Under the pieces are notes generated by a model, which ran no database searches, was not told where the DNA came from, and was given only the letters and a program-made list of their open reading frames with translations. A program made the position numbers and the translations under genes. From positions 124,001-188,000 of the forward strand of contig NZ_LUAX01000008.1 of assembly GCF_001695575.1 (NCBI RefSeq): 64,000 nucleotides of DNA. Direction: 5' to 3'. Positions 26,539-35,032 of the stretch are shown piece after piece. The stretch comes from Vibrio europaeus (GTDB lineage Bacteria; Pseudomonadota; Gammaproteobacteria; Enterobacterales; Vibrionaceae). Numbering within the stretch: position 1 is the first letter of the stretch; each line of letters begins with the position of its first letter.

Positions 26539-26615
26539 AATTCGAATAATACTTAATTATCAATTTTTTTCCAATGCTTATACTGACTTCATTGTCATGG
26601 GATGGGAGAGAAGTG

Positions 26616-27284
26616 ATGCAAACCAAACAGACGATTTACGTGGTGGTCGGTGGGACATCCGGTATCGGAGCGCACTTGGCGAAACAACTGGAAAGCGAAG
26701 AGAGCGTGGTGCATGTCGTGAGTCGTCGAACCGGCGTGGATATTGGGGATGAACAAGCGATACGTCGCTATTTCGACACTGTTGGTGCGTTCGATCATCT
26801 TATTGTCACTGCGGGCTCTTCTGCCCCCTTTGGTAAGGTTGTCGATGTTGACATTGCCCAAGCAAAAGGGGCCTTCGATACCAAGTTTTGGGGGGCGATT
26901 CACGCCGCGAAACACGGCGCACAATACATCCGCGAAGGAGGATCGATCACGCTGACTTCAGGGATGTTGGCCCGAAAAACCGTAGCAAGTACATACGTAA
27001 AAGCGGCCATCAATGCCGCCATGGAAGCGACCGCTAAAGTGCTAGCAAAAGAGTTGGCGCCGATCCGTGTCAATGTTGTGAGCCCCGGCTTAATTCAAAC
27101 AGACGCGTACAAAAACATGAGTGAGGCAGACAGAACGGCGATGTATGAACGTACGCGCCATCATTTGCCTGTTGGCAAAGTCGGTGAAACCAAGGATGTG
27201 ACGCAGGCGTACCTACTTGCTATTCAAAATGCGTACATGACCGGCGCCGTTATTGATGTGGATGGAGGAGCGCTGCTTGGCTAA
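26616..27284 (+). CDS. Short-chain dehydrogenase/reductase
   Basis: 222 residues from ATG 26616, preceded by GGGAGAG (a longer frame to 26574 lacks this). Cofactor motif VVVGGTSGIGAHLAK at the N-terminus and a VTAGSS segment in place of NNAG. The usual YxxxK is altered: the lysine of STYVKAAINAA has Tyr at -2 and Ser at -4, as in some SDR subfamilies, so catalysis may differ from the textbook scheme. VNVVSPGLIQTDAY follows, as normal. First gene of an SDR, grxB, OYE set under the divergent LysR gene. Confidence 0.85.
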   Translation: MQTKQTIYVVVGGTSGIGAHLAKQLESEESVVHVVSRRTGVDIGDEQAIRRYFDTVGAFDHLIVTAGSSAPFGKVVDVDIAQAKGAFDTKFWGAIHAAKHGAQYIREGGSITLTSGMLARKTVASTYVKAAINAAMEATAKVLAKELAPIRVNVVSPGLIQTDAYKNMSEADRTAMYERTRHHLPVGKVGETKDVTQAYLLAIQNAYMTGAVIDVDGGALLG

Positions 27285-27314
27285 CGTCTTTCCCCCTTTG
27301 ATGAGGAGTCTAAT

Positions 27315-27944
27315 GTGACACTGTACATCTATGAACATTGCCCATTTTGCGCGCGAGTGCGTTATGTCGCCGCCGTGCTTAACATCCCGCTCAACGTGGT
27401 GATCGTTGCGTATGACGACGATACGACCACGGTGGACTTGATTGGGGCAAAACAAGTGCCTGTATTGCGTAAAGAGGATGGAGAATGCGTGGCGGAAAGC
27501 TTGGATATCATCGATTACTTGATTGAACTGGCGGGGTCGAGTGACCACCGCAAGCCTTCTTTAGCCGCCTTAAAATGGCAACAAGCCGCGTTTTTGCCTC
27601 TGCAAAAACTGGGGTATCCGCGCTGGGCGGAGATGGGATTGCCCGAGTTTTCAACCGAATCAGCGCGTTGGGCTTGGCGGATCAAGAAAGAAACTGAGGC
27701 GCTAAATTTCGATGCCTTGCTGCGTGATACTGACGATATCGCCAAGGACGTTGAGGGGCTGATCATCGAGGCGAAAGAGATCTTACATCTCGGTTGCGAA
27801 CTGCAAGCGAGGCTCGTCGATGAGGCGCTTGTGTTCTCGTTGTTACGCGGTTTTTGCAGCGCCACTGCCATCCAGTGGGACTCCGCTGTGAAAAATTGGC
27901 TGCTGTCGGCAAGTCATAACACCAACATACCCCTACTTAAGTAA
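27315..27944 (+). CDS. grxB: Glutaredoxin 2 (GST-like)
   Basis: 209 residues. GTG start at 27315 with GAGGAG six bases upstream (an ATG two bases earlier is immediately stopped). N-terminal thioredoxin fold with the CPFCARVR active site, then QVPVLRKEDGECVAESLDIIDYL, and an all-helical C-terminal half as in E. coli Grx2. A glutathione-dependent disulfide reductase or peroxide-linked protein. Thirty bases after the SDR gene and ten before the OYE gene, so one transcript; the set looks like an electrophile or thiol-stress response. Confidence 0.88.
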   Translation: MTLYIYEHCPFCARVRYVAAVLNIPLNVVIVAYDDDTTTVDLIGAKQVPVLRKEDGECVAESLDIIDYLIELAGSSDHRKPSLAALKWQQAAFLPLQKLGYPRWAEMGLPEFSTESARWAWRIKKETEALNFDALLRDTDDIAKDVEGLIIEAKEILHLGCELQARLVDEALVFSLLRGFCSATAIQWDSAVKNWLLSASHNTNIPLLK

Positions 27945-27954
27945 GGATTCCCAA

Positions 27955-29046
27955 ATGAGTAAACTTTTTGAAGCGGTGCAGTTACCAGAGCTGGCGTTAA
28001 AAAATCGAGTGGTCATGGCTCCCATGACGCGTGCTCGTACAAGCCAGCCGGGTAATGTCCCAAACCGATTGATGGCAACGTACTATGCGCAGCGCGCCGG
28101 TGCGGGGTTGATCATCTCAGAGGCCACCCAGATTTCAGATGATTCGCAAGGGTATTCGTTTACCCCTGGTGTATACACGGATGAGCAAGTGGCAGGCTGG
28201 AGAGCAGTGACTCAAGCGGTCAAAGAGCAAGGCGCCGCGATGTACTGCCAACTGTGGCATGTCGGACGCGTATCTCATCCCACTTTCCAACAAGGTCGCG
28301 CCCCGCTCGCTCCTTCGGCATTGAAGCCCGTTGACACTCAAGTGTGGATTGCTGATGAACAAGGTGAGGGCCACATGGTTGATTGTATCGAACCTAGGGC
28401 GATGAACCAAGCTGACATTGATCGGGTGGTTAGTGACTTTGCTTCGGCGGCCAAACGAGCCATGCAAGCGGGCTTTGATGGTGTCGAGATTCATGGTGGC
28501 AATGGCTACCTCATCGATCAGTTTTTACGGACCAACTCTAACCATCGAACGGATCAATACGGTGGGACGCGAGAAAATCGAATTCGCTTTTTGCTGGATG
28601 TTGTGGATTCAGTGAGCGCAGCGATAGGCGCGAATAACGTTGGCGTACGACTTGCCCCGTTCATTACGTTCAAAGACATGAATTGTCCCGATATTGTGCC
28701 AACGATTTTAGCAGCGTCAAAGCAGTTACAAGCGCGCGAGATTGCGTATCTGCATTTATCGGAAGCCGACTGGGATGACGCGCCCGTTATCCCTGACAGT
28801 TTTCGTATTGCTCTGCGTGAATGTTTTACTCACCCAATTATTGTGGCCGGTAGCTACACGCAGGCTCGAGCCGATGAAATCCTTGAGAAAGGGTATGCAG
28901 ATTTGGTGGCATTTGGTCGACCGTTTGTTTCAAACCCCGACTTGGTCACCCGACTCAAACATCAACACGCTTTGGCGGAGTTAGACGGCACGACTCTCTT
29001 TGGTGGGGATGAACGCGGCTATACTGACTATCCCTCGTATGGCTAA
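27955..29046 (+). CDS. Old Yellow Enzyme family ene-reductase (NemA-like)
   Basis: 363 residues, FMN TIM barrel. VVMAPMTRARTSQPGN at the N-terminus; the substrate-binding pair is His and Asn in VEIHGGNGYLIDQF (near residues 178-190), with the catalytic Tyr two residues after Asn. FLRTNSNHRTDQYGG and a C-terminal FGRPFVSNPDLV phosphate-binding segment complete the pattern. It reduces activated alkenes such as N-ethylmaleimide and quinones with NAD(P)H. Co-transcribed with grxB and the SDR gene; strong hairpins follow it. Confidence 0.92.
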   Translation: MSKLFEAVQLPELALKNRVVMAPMTRARTSQPGNVPNRLMATYYAQRAGAGLIISEATQISDDSQGYSFTPGVYTDEQVAGWRAVTQAVKEQGAAMYCQLWHVGRVSHPTFQQGRAPLAPSALKPVDTQVWIADEQGEGHMVDCIEPRAMNQADIDRVVSDFASAAKRAMQAGFDGVEIHGGNGYLIDQFLRTNSNHRTDQYGGTRENRIRFLLDVVDSVSAAIGANNVGVRLAPFITFKDMNCPDIVPTILAASKQLQAREIAYLHLSEADWDDAPVIPDSFRIALRECFTHPIIVAGSYTQARADEILEKGYADLVAFGRPFVSNPDLVTRLKHQHALAELDGTTLFGGDERGYTDYPSYG

Positions 29047-29062
29047 CGGCGCAAGGTATAAC

Positions 29063-29121
29063 GCCCCCGCGTTGGGGGCAATGGATTGGGTGTTGACGCG
29101 CTTAGGCGTCAACACGGTGGC
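29063..29121 (+). terminator. Two consecutive hairpins after the OYE gene
   Basis: First GCCCCC/GGGGGC with a 5-base loop (29063-29079); second TGTTGACGC/GCGTCAACA with a 6-base loop (29091-29114), followed by GGTGGCTTTT. The second is the likely terminator although its T-run is short and offset. Confidence 0.6.
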
Positions 29122-29148
29122 TTTTAAACAACGTAGGAAAGGACAGCA

Positions 29149-29682
29149 ATGAAAGGGATAGCCAAAACAATACTGGCAGTAGGTATCATGACGGTGAGCT
29201 CGGCGCAGGCGCTTGAGCTGACGAGCGATGACATTCGCGAAGGTCATCCGATGGACAAGACCTTTGAGTTTCAGGGGTGGGGGTGTGATGGTGGTAACCT
29301 GTCGCCGCAATTGACGTGGAAGGGTGCCCCACCAGGAACCAAGAGCTTCGCGATCTCGGTGTACGATCCAGATGCCCCAACAGGCAGTGGCTTTTGGCAT
29401 TGGTTGGCGTTTAATATTCCGGCGTCTGTCCATACCCTGCCGCGCGGCGCAGACATTAAAAAGTTAGGTGGAACGGAATCACGCATTGATTTTGGCACTG
29501 CTGGCTTTGGTGGGGCATGCCCACCCGTGGCAGATGGCATGCATCGCTATCAATTTACTGTTTGGGCTTTACCGACGGCGAAACTGGAATTAGATGAGCA
29601 AACGCCCGCCGCGGTGGTTGGGTTTACTTTAAATAGTATGGCTCTGGATAAAGTCACATTAACAGCGACTTATACGCGCTAG
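29149..29682 (+). CDS. Secreted YbhB/YbcL-type PEBP protein
   Basis: 177 residues with a signal peptide (MKGIAKTILAVGIMTVSSAQA). The mature protein is a phosphatidylethanolamine-binding-protein fold: GCDGGNLSPQLTWKGAPPGTKSFAISVYDPDAPTGSG holds the DPD ligand-pocket motif, followed by FWHWLAFNIP. Bacterial homologues (YbhB, YbcL) have no firmly known role; they may bind small phosphate- or lipid-like ligands in the periplasm. GGAAAGGACAGCA precedes the ATG. Separated from the OYE gene by hairpins, so it may have its own promoter. Confidence 0.88.
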   Translation: MKGIAKTILAVGIMTVSSAQALELTSDDIREGHPMDKTFEFQGWGCDGGNLSPQLTWKGAPPGTKSFAISVYDPDAPTGSGFWHWLAFNIPASVHTLPRGADIKKLGGTESRIDFGTAGFGGACPPVADGMHRYQFTVWALPTAKLELDEQTPAAVVGFTLNSMALDKVTLTATYTR

Positions 29683-29725
29683 TTGCCGTTAGGCGGGGCT
29701 TGCTCGTCGTTTGAGGCGCGTTCAC

Positions 29726-31315
29726 TTACGGCGTTTTTGGTGGTGGTTGTAGTGAAAGATCCTTACTGTAAAGAGCCGCCGGGTAGCCAGGATCGTACCC
29801 TTGTAGTCTTGGCGTCGCGAGCCGATTTGTGACGCCAAAGTATAAAGGGATCAGCGGCATGGTTCCCAAAAGGTGCTCCTCGGCCTGCTGGTAGAAATGG
29901 ACGCGTTCTTCGGTGGTGTCTGCGAGGCTGGCTTTCTCAAGGAGTGAGTCATAGAAGCGGTTGTGATAGTACTTTCCGCCAAGTGCATCACTGGCCAAGT
30001 AAGAAAGAAACGCACTGGCCTCATTGTAGTCCGCGCACCACCCCATGCGAGCGATTTGATATTCTCCCAGTCGAGTGCTGGAGAGGTAACTTTTCCACTC
30101 TTGGTTGAGTAATTCGACTTTGACAGGCAAGGTCGATTGCCACATTGCACTGATGGCTAAGGCGATTTTTTTGATCGAATCGCTGGTGTTGTATAGGAGC
30201 GTTAGGTGCAGGGGGTGGTCTTTTGTATACCCTGCTTGTGCGAACAACTGCCGAGCAAATGAATCTCGGCGACTCTGCGTGAGATTAGCTAAGGCAGGTT
30301 GCCAGTTCGGGGCATCTTGCGTAGTCGGGGGGATCAAATGGTAGGCAGGGATTTGGCCTTGTGCAAGCAGACGATCGGTAAGCACATTTCGGTCGATGGC
30401 GTAAGCTAGTGCCTGACGCACTCGAACGTCGTTAAGCGGGGGACGTAACGTATTAAATTGGTAAAACTCTGTGCATAGATTGGGTTTACGCAAAAGGCTC
30501 TCTGGCTGTTCTCGACGCAGTCGGGTGTAGTGTTCTAGAGGGACTGTAGAAGTGAGGTCTATCTCCCCCGTCATAAAGCGGTACATCTCAGAGATCGGGT
30601 TGTCAAGCGCGAGATAGGTCACTCGTTCGAGCTCGGTATTGGCATGATCCCAGTAACTGGGGTTTCGGCCAAGCTCTAGACGTTCGTTAATCACCCATTC
30701 AATCAACAGGAAGGCGCCATTGGTCACGATATGTTGAGGTTGAGTCCAGTGATCGCCAAAGCGTTGTATCGTTTTTTGGTGGACAGGAAGAAAGCTCGTA
30801 TGCGCCAACATATGGACAAAGTAGGGAACAGGGCGATCGAGTTCGACAAGGAGTGAATGAGGGCCCTCTGTCTTGACTCCCAGTGCTGAGACTGGAGAGG
30901 TACCATCAATGATCGCTTGAGCGCCTCGAATGTGCGCCGCGCTGAGAAACCAGGCATACGGAGAAGCCGTGCTGGGGTCGACGGCTCGGCGCCAACTGTA
31001 AACATAGTCCTGTGCCGTGACGGGCTCGCCATTTGACCAAAAAATGTCATCACGAAGGGTAAATCGGTAGTGTTGATGATCGTTGGTTTGCCAATGGTGG
31101 GCATTTGCGGGCACGATGTCACCGCGGCGGTTGGTGGTCACCAGGCCTTCAAACAAATCACGCAGCACATTGCTTTCGGCCACACCTTGCGCTTTATGCG
31201 GATCTAAGGTGGCGACTTCGACACCATTACCGATAGTCAGATGGTCAGCGCTCGCTGATAAAGAAAACAGTGAGAGTAGAATTAGGTGAAAGAGGGAAGT
31301 TTGAGCGGTATTCAT
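29726..31315 (-). CDS. OppA/MppA-type peptide-binding lipidless SBP
   Basis: 529 residues from ATG 31315, with a signal peptide MNTAQTSLFHLILLSLFSLSASA. SBP family 5: GNGVEVATLDPHKAQGVAESNVLRDLFEGLVT, FTLRDDIFWSNGEPVTAQDYVYSWRRAVDP, and ALAYAIDRNVLTD are hallmark segments. It binds oligopeptides or murein peptide in the periplasm. No permease or ATPase genes are adjacent, so it must use a complex encoded elsewhere. The frame continues upstream to 31402 but would read through a strong terminator hairpin; the 31315 start is preferred. See the attenuator feature. Confidence 0.9.
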   Translation of the reverse strand: MNTAQTSLFHLILLSLFSLSASADHLTIGNGVEVATLDPHKAQGVAESNVLRDLFEGLVTTNRRGDIVPANAHHWQTNDHQHYRFTLRDDIFWSNGEPVTAQDYVYSWRRAVDPSTASPYAWFLSAAHIRGAQAIIDGTSPVSALGVKTEGPHSLLVELDRPVPYFVHMLAHTSFLPVHQKTIQRFGDHWTQPQHIVTNGAFLLIEWVINERLELGRNPSYWDHANTELERVTYLALDNPISEMYRFMTGEIDLTSTVPLEHYTRLRREQPESLLRKPNLCTEFYQFNTLRPPLNDVRVRQALAYAIDRNVLTDRLLAQGQIPAYHLIPPTTQDAPNWQPALANLTQSRRDSFARQLFAQAGYTKDHPLHLTLLYNTSDSIKKIALAISAMWQSTLPVKVELLNQEWKSYLSSTRLGEYQIARMGWCADYNEASAFLSYLASDALGGKYYHNRFYDSLLEKASLADTTEERVHFYQQAEEHLLGTMPLIPLYFGVTNRLATPRLQGYDPGYPAALYSKDLSLQPPPKTP

Positions 31316-31331
31316 AAGGCTGGGTCCGGTA

Positions 31332-31362
31332 GCAAAAAAAAAGCAGTGAGAGGGCTCACTGC
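31332..31362 (-). terminator. Terminator/attenuator in the leader of the peptide-binding-protein gene
   Basis: On the minus strand, stem GCAGTGAG/CTCACTGC with a 4-base loop is followed by nine T, ending about 17 bases before the ATG at 31315. No gene on this strand lies between it and 32,471. A 17-codon frame (MINGDHEATPQFLPVLQ) on the minus strand stops inside the hairpin. This is the form of a transcription attenuator. Confidence 0.6.
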
Positions 31363-31402
31363 AAAACGGGGAGGAACTGTGGAGTCGCCTCGTGGTCTCC
31401 AT

Positions 31403-31746
31403 TAATCATCGGAAAGTAATTAACTTATGGTTGTTTGTTGACTCATAGCCGCCAACGATCTGTGAATCAACACGACTTAATGTAAACCCAACACTCGTCT
31501 ACAACTATTTATTAACGCGTATTAAGTGTCATTATTTAATGCAATATAACTAAAATTATTGGTGTGAATACCGCTATACGCATGGGGCTGATTCTAAAAA
31601 ATTAATTTTAAAACATACAGTTATCATTTAGGCCCATCGCCGGTGTGTAGGTTCACGTTGGGCGAGGTGACGGACTAATAGGGATTGATTTTGCTTGTCG
31701 ACGAGGCTATATGATGAGTATGAATTTGCGGGAGAAGGGTAGGAAT
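31403..31746. other. Divergent AT-rich region
   Basis: Between the peptide-binding-protein gene (minus) and the truncated H-NS gene (plus). AT-rich from 31,420 to 31,640. No gene; promoters for both sides are expected. No repeat noted. Confidence 0.3.
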
Positions 31747-32007
31747 ATGGAGATTCAGGAACAACACAAAATTTTATTGAACAAAGGTCGTTTACGGGCA
31801 CAACTGAAACACTGTTCTAGTGACGATTTGATGTTAGCTATCGACAATCTCACCACCGTGATACAAGAGCGTCGCCAAACGACGTTGAACAACAAACTAG
31901 CAAAAATCGCCCAACGGATTGATAGAGAAGGGATCGACGTTTCGTTATTACTTGCTCGACTTGGACAAATGACCACCTCCGGCTCAACAAGTCAAAATGG
32001 AGCTTAA
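31747..32007 (+). CDS. Truncated H-NS: N-terminal oligomerisation domain only
   Basis: 86 residues from ATG 31747, preceded by AGGGTAGG. RLRAQLKHCSSDDLMLAIDNLTTVIQERR and then IAQRIDREGIDVSLLLARL track the H-NS/VicH dimerisation region (LRA...ERR, then EGIDPxEL). The protein ends where the linker would begin, and the C-terminal DNA-binding domain (TWTGQGRTP-type motif) is missing; none is found in any frame downstream. Such H-NST-like proteins can join H-NS filaments and relieve or alter silencing of acquired DNA. It could also be a decayed full-length gene. Stands alone, 4.4 kb before the T6SS. Confidence 0.75.
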   Translation: MEIQEQHKILLNKGRLRAQLKHCSSDDLMLAIDNLTTVIQERRQTTLNNKLAKIAQRIDREGIDVSLLLARLGQMTTSGSTSQNGA

Positions 32008-32071
32008 TTTGACTGGCCAAGTGATAAACGATCAGCAGCGAACGGGATAATTCAAGGTGGCGAACATGCTG

Positions 32072-32088
32072 ATGCTCAGCCTGAGCAT
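32072..32088. repeat. Single copy of the 17-bp palindrome of the tandem array
   Basis: ATGCTCAGCCTGAGCAT, perfect 8+1+8 palindrome, matching the pattern ATGCYCAGNCTGRGCAT of the array at 21,135-21,877, in a gap 10 kb away. Confidence 0.7.
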
Positions 32089-32111
32089 AGACAAGATAGG
32101 CGTGTAGATTC

Positions 32112-32476
32112 GTGATTAGGGCCGTCACCTTGGATCGAACTGCGTTGTTTGCTTTGGTTCTTAGGAATCGAGGGTTTGTGTTGACCGACTCTGGTGATAG
32201 CCACACTGGCGAAGAGGTCGTGATTGACTGGCCAGATCCGTCGACCTTGTCCCGTGTGTGTTGGCGGTTATCTTATGCGGGCATGCGAGCGGAAACGGGC
32301 TTCATCGACCTCCATGGGGCTCCGCTTGTACGATTGTGTTGAGTTTAGAGGCGATCTTGCCGTCCCACTTTGTGGCTGATGACATTGAGGCCATCGCGGG
32401 CCTCACCGCTTCAATATTAGGTCAAGATTGCGATCTTAAAAGGACGGGCATCATCATTCATGAACTCCTGCTATGA
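32112..32476 (+). pseudogene. Possible frameshifted small gene
   Basis: A GTG-started frame of 76 codons ends at 32342; a second frame takes over near there and runs to 32476 with sensible amino acid use (SLEAILPSHFVADDIEAIAGLTASILGQD). Joined, they would give one soluble protein of about 120 residues. Not recognised, no clear ribosome site. It may be a decayed gene or chance open frames. Confidence 0.25.
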
Positions 32477-33709
32477 AAAGGGTTTGCTCCAAAAGACAGG
32501 TAAGGCATTGAAGACACTCAATAGATTAATAACAATGATCCCCAGCCCAAAAACAAAGACGATGAGTAAGGTAATGTTTCCACCATACACGCGATAGGTA
32601 GGGGAAGGGTTGTGACGCTTTTGGCGGGTTTTATACACTAACAATGCTGGAATGAGGCACATCCAAATTGCTGCGGCGGCGGCGGCCAGCGCAATAGCAC
32701 TCACAAAACCAAAAGGCAGCAGTAATGAACACAAAAGAGGCGGCAAAAACGTTGCGGCCCAGGTTTTGGTGCGTCCTCGGCGACTGTTATCGAAATGCAA
32801 CATGTCGGCCAAAAAGTCAAATACCCCCAAACCCACACCGACGAAGCTTGACAATAAAGCGGCGGTCGAAAAGCTGTTGATGAATATGGTTGTGTAGCGA
32901 TGGGGAATGAACTGGTTTACCGCTTCAAGTAACGCGTCAATGTTACCACCTTGTTCGATCACGGCATGGAAAGCAGCCTGAGGTAAGTTACCATAAACGC
33001 ACACCAGCCATATTGCGTAGCATAGAAAGGCAATAGACGTCCCCCCAATCAGAGAATATTGCGCCATGCGCTCATTGCGATAATAATCGCGCATTGACGA
33101 GACGGCATGATGATAACCAAATGAGGCGACGGCGATCGGAAACAGTGCCCAGATGTATTGGCTCTGCTGCCAGCTAACAATGCCCACTACGTGGTCGACA
33201 TCGATATGAAAGGCCAGTTGAGTCGCACTGAAGGCAAAAGTGAAAATCACGATGATCATCAGTAAAACAGAAAGGCGATCCACCCAAAAAGTGGAATGCC
33301 AGACCACGTAAGAAAAGAGGGCAGTAAACGCAATCGAAGCATAGGGCACCGAGATGTCAAGATACTGATGGAGGAGTTGCCCGGCTGAAGAAATGTATGC
33401 ATACAATAAAATGGCCCCCACGAAGTACACCATGATGTTGTTCAACCAGGTCATTGGGGTACCCAGTAAGTCTTGAGTCAGCGTTGAAAAAGAAGAAGTG
33501 TAAGGGTAGGTTTGGAGAACCTCTAGGATCAAGCAGCCACTGAGGGTCATCACTATCATGGTGACAAACATAGTAAAGAGTGACCACAGTGTCCAAGCCC
33601 CCGCCCCGACGGTCGGTAGACCAAGCATTCCAGCCCCAATACAGATGCTTGCGATGATGCATACTCCGCCGATTAAAGATGGTTTTTTTGATTGAGATGT
33701 TGTTTCCAT
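32471..33709 (-). CDS. Aromatic amino acid permease (TnaB/Mtr/TyrP family)
   Basis: 412 residues from ATG 33709 (a TTG at 33742 would add 11). Eleven or so membrane helices; the first reads GGVCIIASICIGAGMLGLPTVGAG, the conserved HAAAP start, and HHAVSSMRDYY follows in the middle. Imports tryptophan or tyrosine with protons. Probable functional partner of the tryptophanase at 22,150 though not in the same operon. TnaB, Mtr and TyrP cannot be told apart by eye. Confidence 0.85.
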   Translation of the reverse strand: METTSQSKKPSLIGGVCIIASICIGAGMLGLPTVGAGAWTLWSLFTMFVTMIVMTLSGCLILEVLQTYPYTSSFSTLTQDLLGTPMTWLNNIMVYFVGAILLYAYISSAGQLLHQYLDISVPYASIAFTALFSYVVWHSTFWVDRLSVLLMIIVIFTFAFSATQLAFHIDVDHVVGIVSWQQSQYIWALFPIAVASFGYHHAVSSMRDYYRNERMAQYSLIGGTSIAFLCYAIWLVCVYGNLPQAAFHAVIEQGGNIDALLEAVNQFIPHRYTTIFINSFSTAALLSSFVGVGLGVFDFLADMLHFDNSRRGRTKTWAATFLPPLLCSLLLPFGFVSAIALAAAAAAIWMCLIPALLVYKTRQKRHNPSPTYRVYGGNITLLIVFVFGLGIIVINLLSVFNALPVFWSKPFS

Positions 33710-34205
33710 TGTCAGGTTCGCTCTTATTGTGTCGTCTCGCAAGTCGCTAAGAAGAGACGGTTTTGTTACAGGGGGACGTGACGTTCGGCTAGCGATTTCA
33801 ATGATGTTGGCAATCTTGGCTCTTTGACGCCACTGGCGGCTACTTTATGCGAGCGCGATATTGGGAGCAGGTTATTACTTTTTATTAACGGTAATAATGT
33901 GAAGTCTCAGCGCTGTATGTCATCCGCCTCGTCTGAGAATGATGATTCAGTCTTGTATCCAACCTAGCGTTTCGATTGTATTGATGCTTCCATGGTGATG
34001 GGCGATGATTGGGGAATTATTGATAACTTTAGCAGATGATTAGGACTAATAGAGGTGGTGTTTCGGACTTAATATCGAGGTGATTTTCTCCAACTGTCTG
34101 ATGTAATAGATTTTTTTGAAATTAGTGCAATTGAGTTCATGGTTGGTTTTTAAACATGTTCCGTTAACATATAGCGTATCAACAACGACGTATGAGGAAA
34201 GTAAC
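33710..34205. other. Intergenic stretch, nothing recognised
   Basis: About 495 bases between the permease start and the next plus-strand gene. Becomes AT-rich after 33,870. An upstream in-frame extension of the next gene (to 34116) has no ribosome site. No hairpin or repeat of note. Confidence 0.3.
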
Positions 34206-34565
34206 GTGTACCAAGAACTTAGCGAATTGCTCGATGAGATCGGTTACGCTTTTGACAAGCATGAGCTAAAAATCTGTACTCTTCGAGCTCATAAAAATAA
34301 GGTTATCAAAGCCATGCTGGCTAAGGCCAGAGAGTTAGAGTTTGATATGTCGACCAACATCGCAAAAAGTGTTCTGTCCTCTATCATTAGTCAAGAAGAG
34401 ATTGATGAACAAGAAGCCATCGAAATTCTTACCGATTACGTGACAAGTGACGTGTCTAAACAGACTACGATGCGCGAACGTTTGTTTGCTGCGGCGATCC
34501 GCAAAAGCGAGGACTTTCACATTGTCATGTTACTAAATGGTGAGGGGGCTCGACGTGTTGTATAA
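34206..34565 (+). CDS. Hypothetical small protein
   Basis: 119 residues from GTG 34206, preceded by GAGGAAAG; the frame is open back to 34116, but without ribosome site. All-helical and charged by appearance (YQELSELLDEIGYAFDKHELKICTLRAHKNKVIKAM), no signal or membrane segment. Not recognised. The final 11 bases overlap the next gene, so the pair is translationally coupled. Lies in an AT-rich island just before the T6SS. Confidence 0.6.
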   Translation: MYQELSELLDEIGYAFDKHELKICTLRAHKNKVIKAMLAKARELEFDMSTNIAKSVLSSIISQEEIDEQEAIEILTDYVTSDVSKQTTMRERLFAAAIRKSEDFHIVMLLNGEGARRVV

Positions 34566-34833
34566 AGAAGTGCTGCGTGAACGCGCGAAAGAGGCGCTGC
34601 GCTGCGCACGCCTGCTTGAACTCAATACCGCAGAGCGCCATACAAAGGTATGTTTGATTGCCTGTATCGCCGATACTGACATCCACATCAACAATATTGG
34701 CGAGGTATTAAGCTTGTCTATTTCGAACCCAACGCAACTGTTGGTCGGAGCCTTTGAGAAAAGTGAGCTGATTGGACTCATCCAGCCGTTGATCGAGAAC
34801 AACGGGGAGCCAGTCCTACCGTATCGAAAATAG
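34555..34833 (+). CDS. Hypothetical small protein, coupled to the previous gene
   Basis: 92 residues from GTG 34555, five bases after GAGGGGG; an in-frame ATG at 34537 lacks such a site. N-terminal helix RERAKEALRCARLLELN, then a small mixed domain (KVCLIACIADTDIHINNIGEVLSLSISNPTQLLVGAF). Not recognised. Paired small overlapping genes next to a T6SS could be a regulator pair or an immunity/toxin pair, but no motif supports either. Confidence 0.6.
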   Translation: MLYKEVLRERAKEALRCARLLELNTAERHTKVCLIACIADTDIHINNIGEVLSLSISNPTQLLVGAFEKSELIGLIQPLIENNGEPVLPYRK

Positions 34834-34992
34834 CTACCTGTGCATTTAACGCTTTGTTAAGCCGCTACGGTGTCATGGATGCCCGTAGCTTTGTCATTGG
34901 CTTAACAGTATTAGAATGTGCCTGCCAAAATCCCTTTCTCTAGTCAGAAACATTACCTTAAATGTGACGAGCCTATTTTAGGGTTCAATCAC

Positions 34993-35012
34993 CTAATTAT
35001 CATGATAATTAG
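34993..35012. repeat. Perfect 20-bp AT-rich palindrome
   Basis: CTAATTATCATGATAATTAG, in the 199-base gap between the convergent ends of the small gene pair and the 313-residue gene, 20 bases after the latter's stop. Could be a hairpin acting as a bidirectional terminator or a protein-binding site; no long T-run follows. Confidence 0.6.
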
Positions 35013-35032
35013 ATTGCTCTAATAGTGAACAA

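Noticed and set aside
34206..34833. Toxin-antitoxin pair
   Set aside because: The overlap and sizes fit, but neither protein shows any toxin or antitoxin motif I can recognise, so no such call is made.
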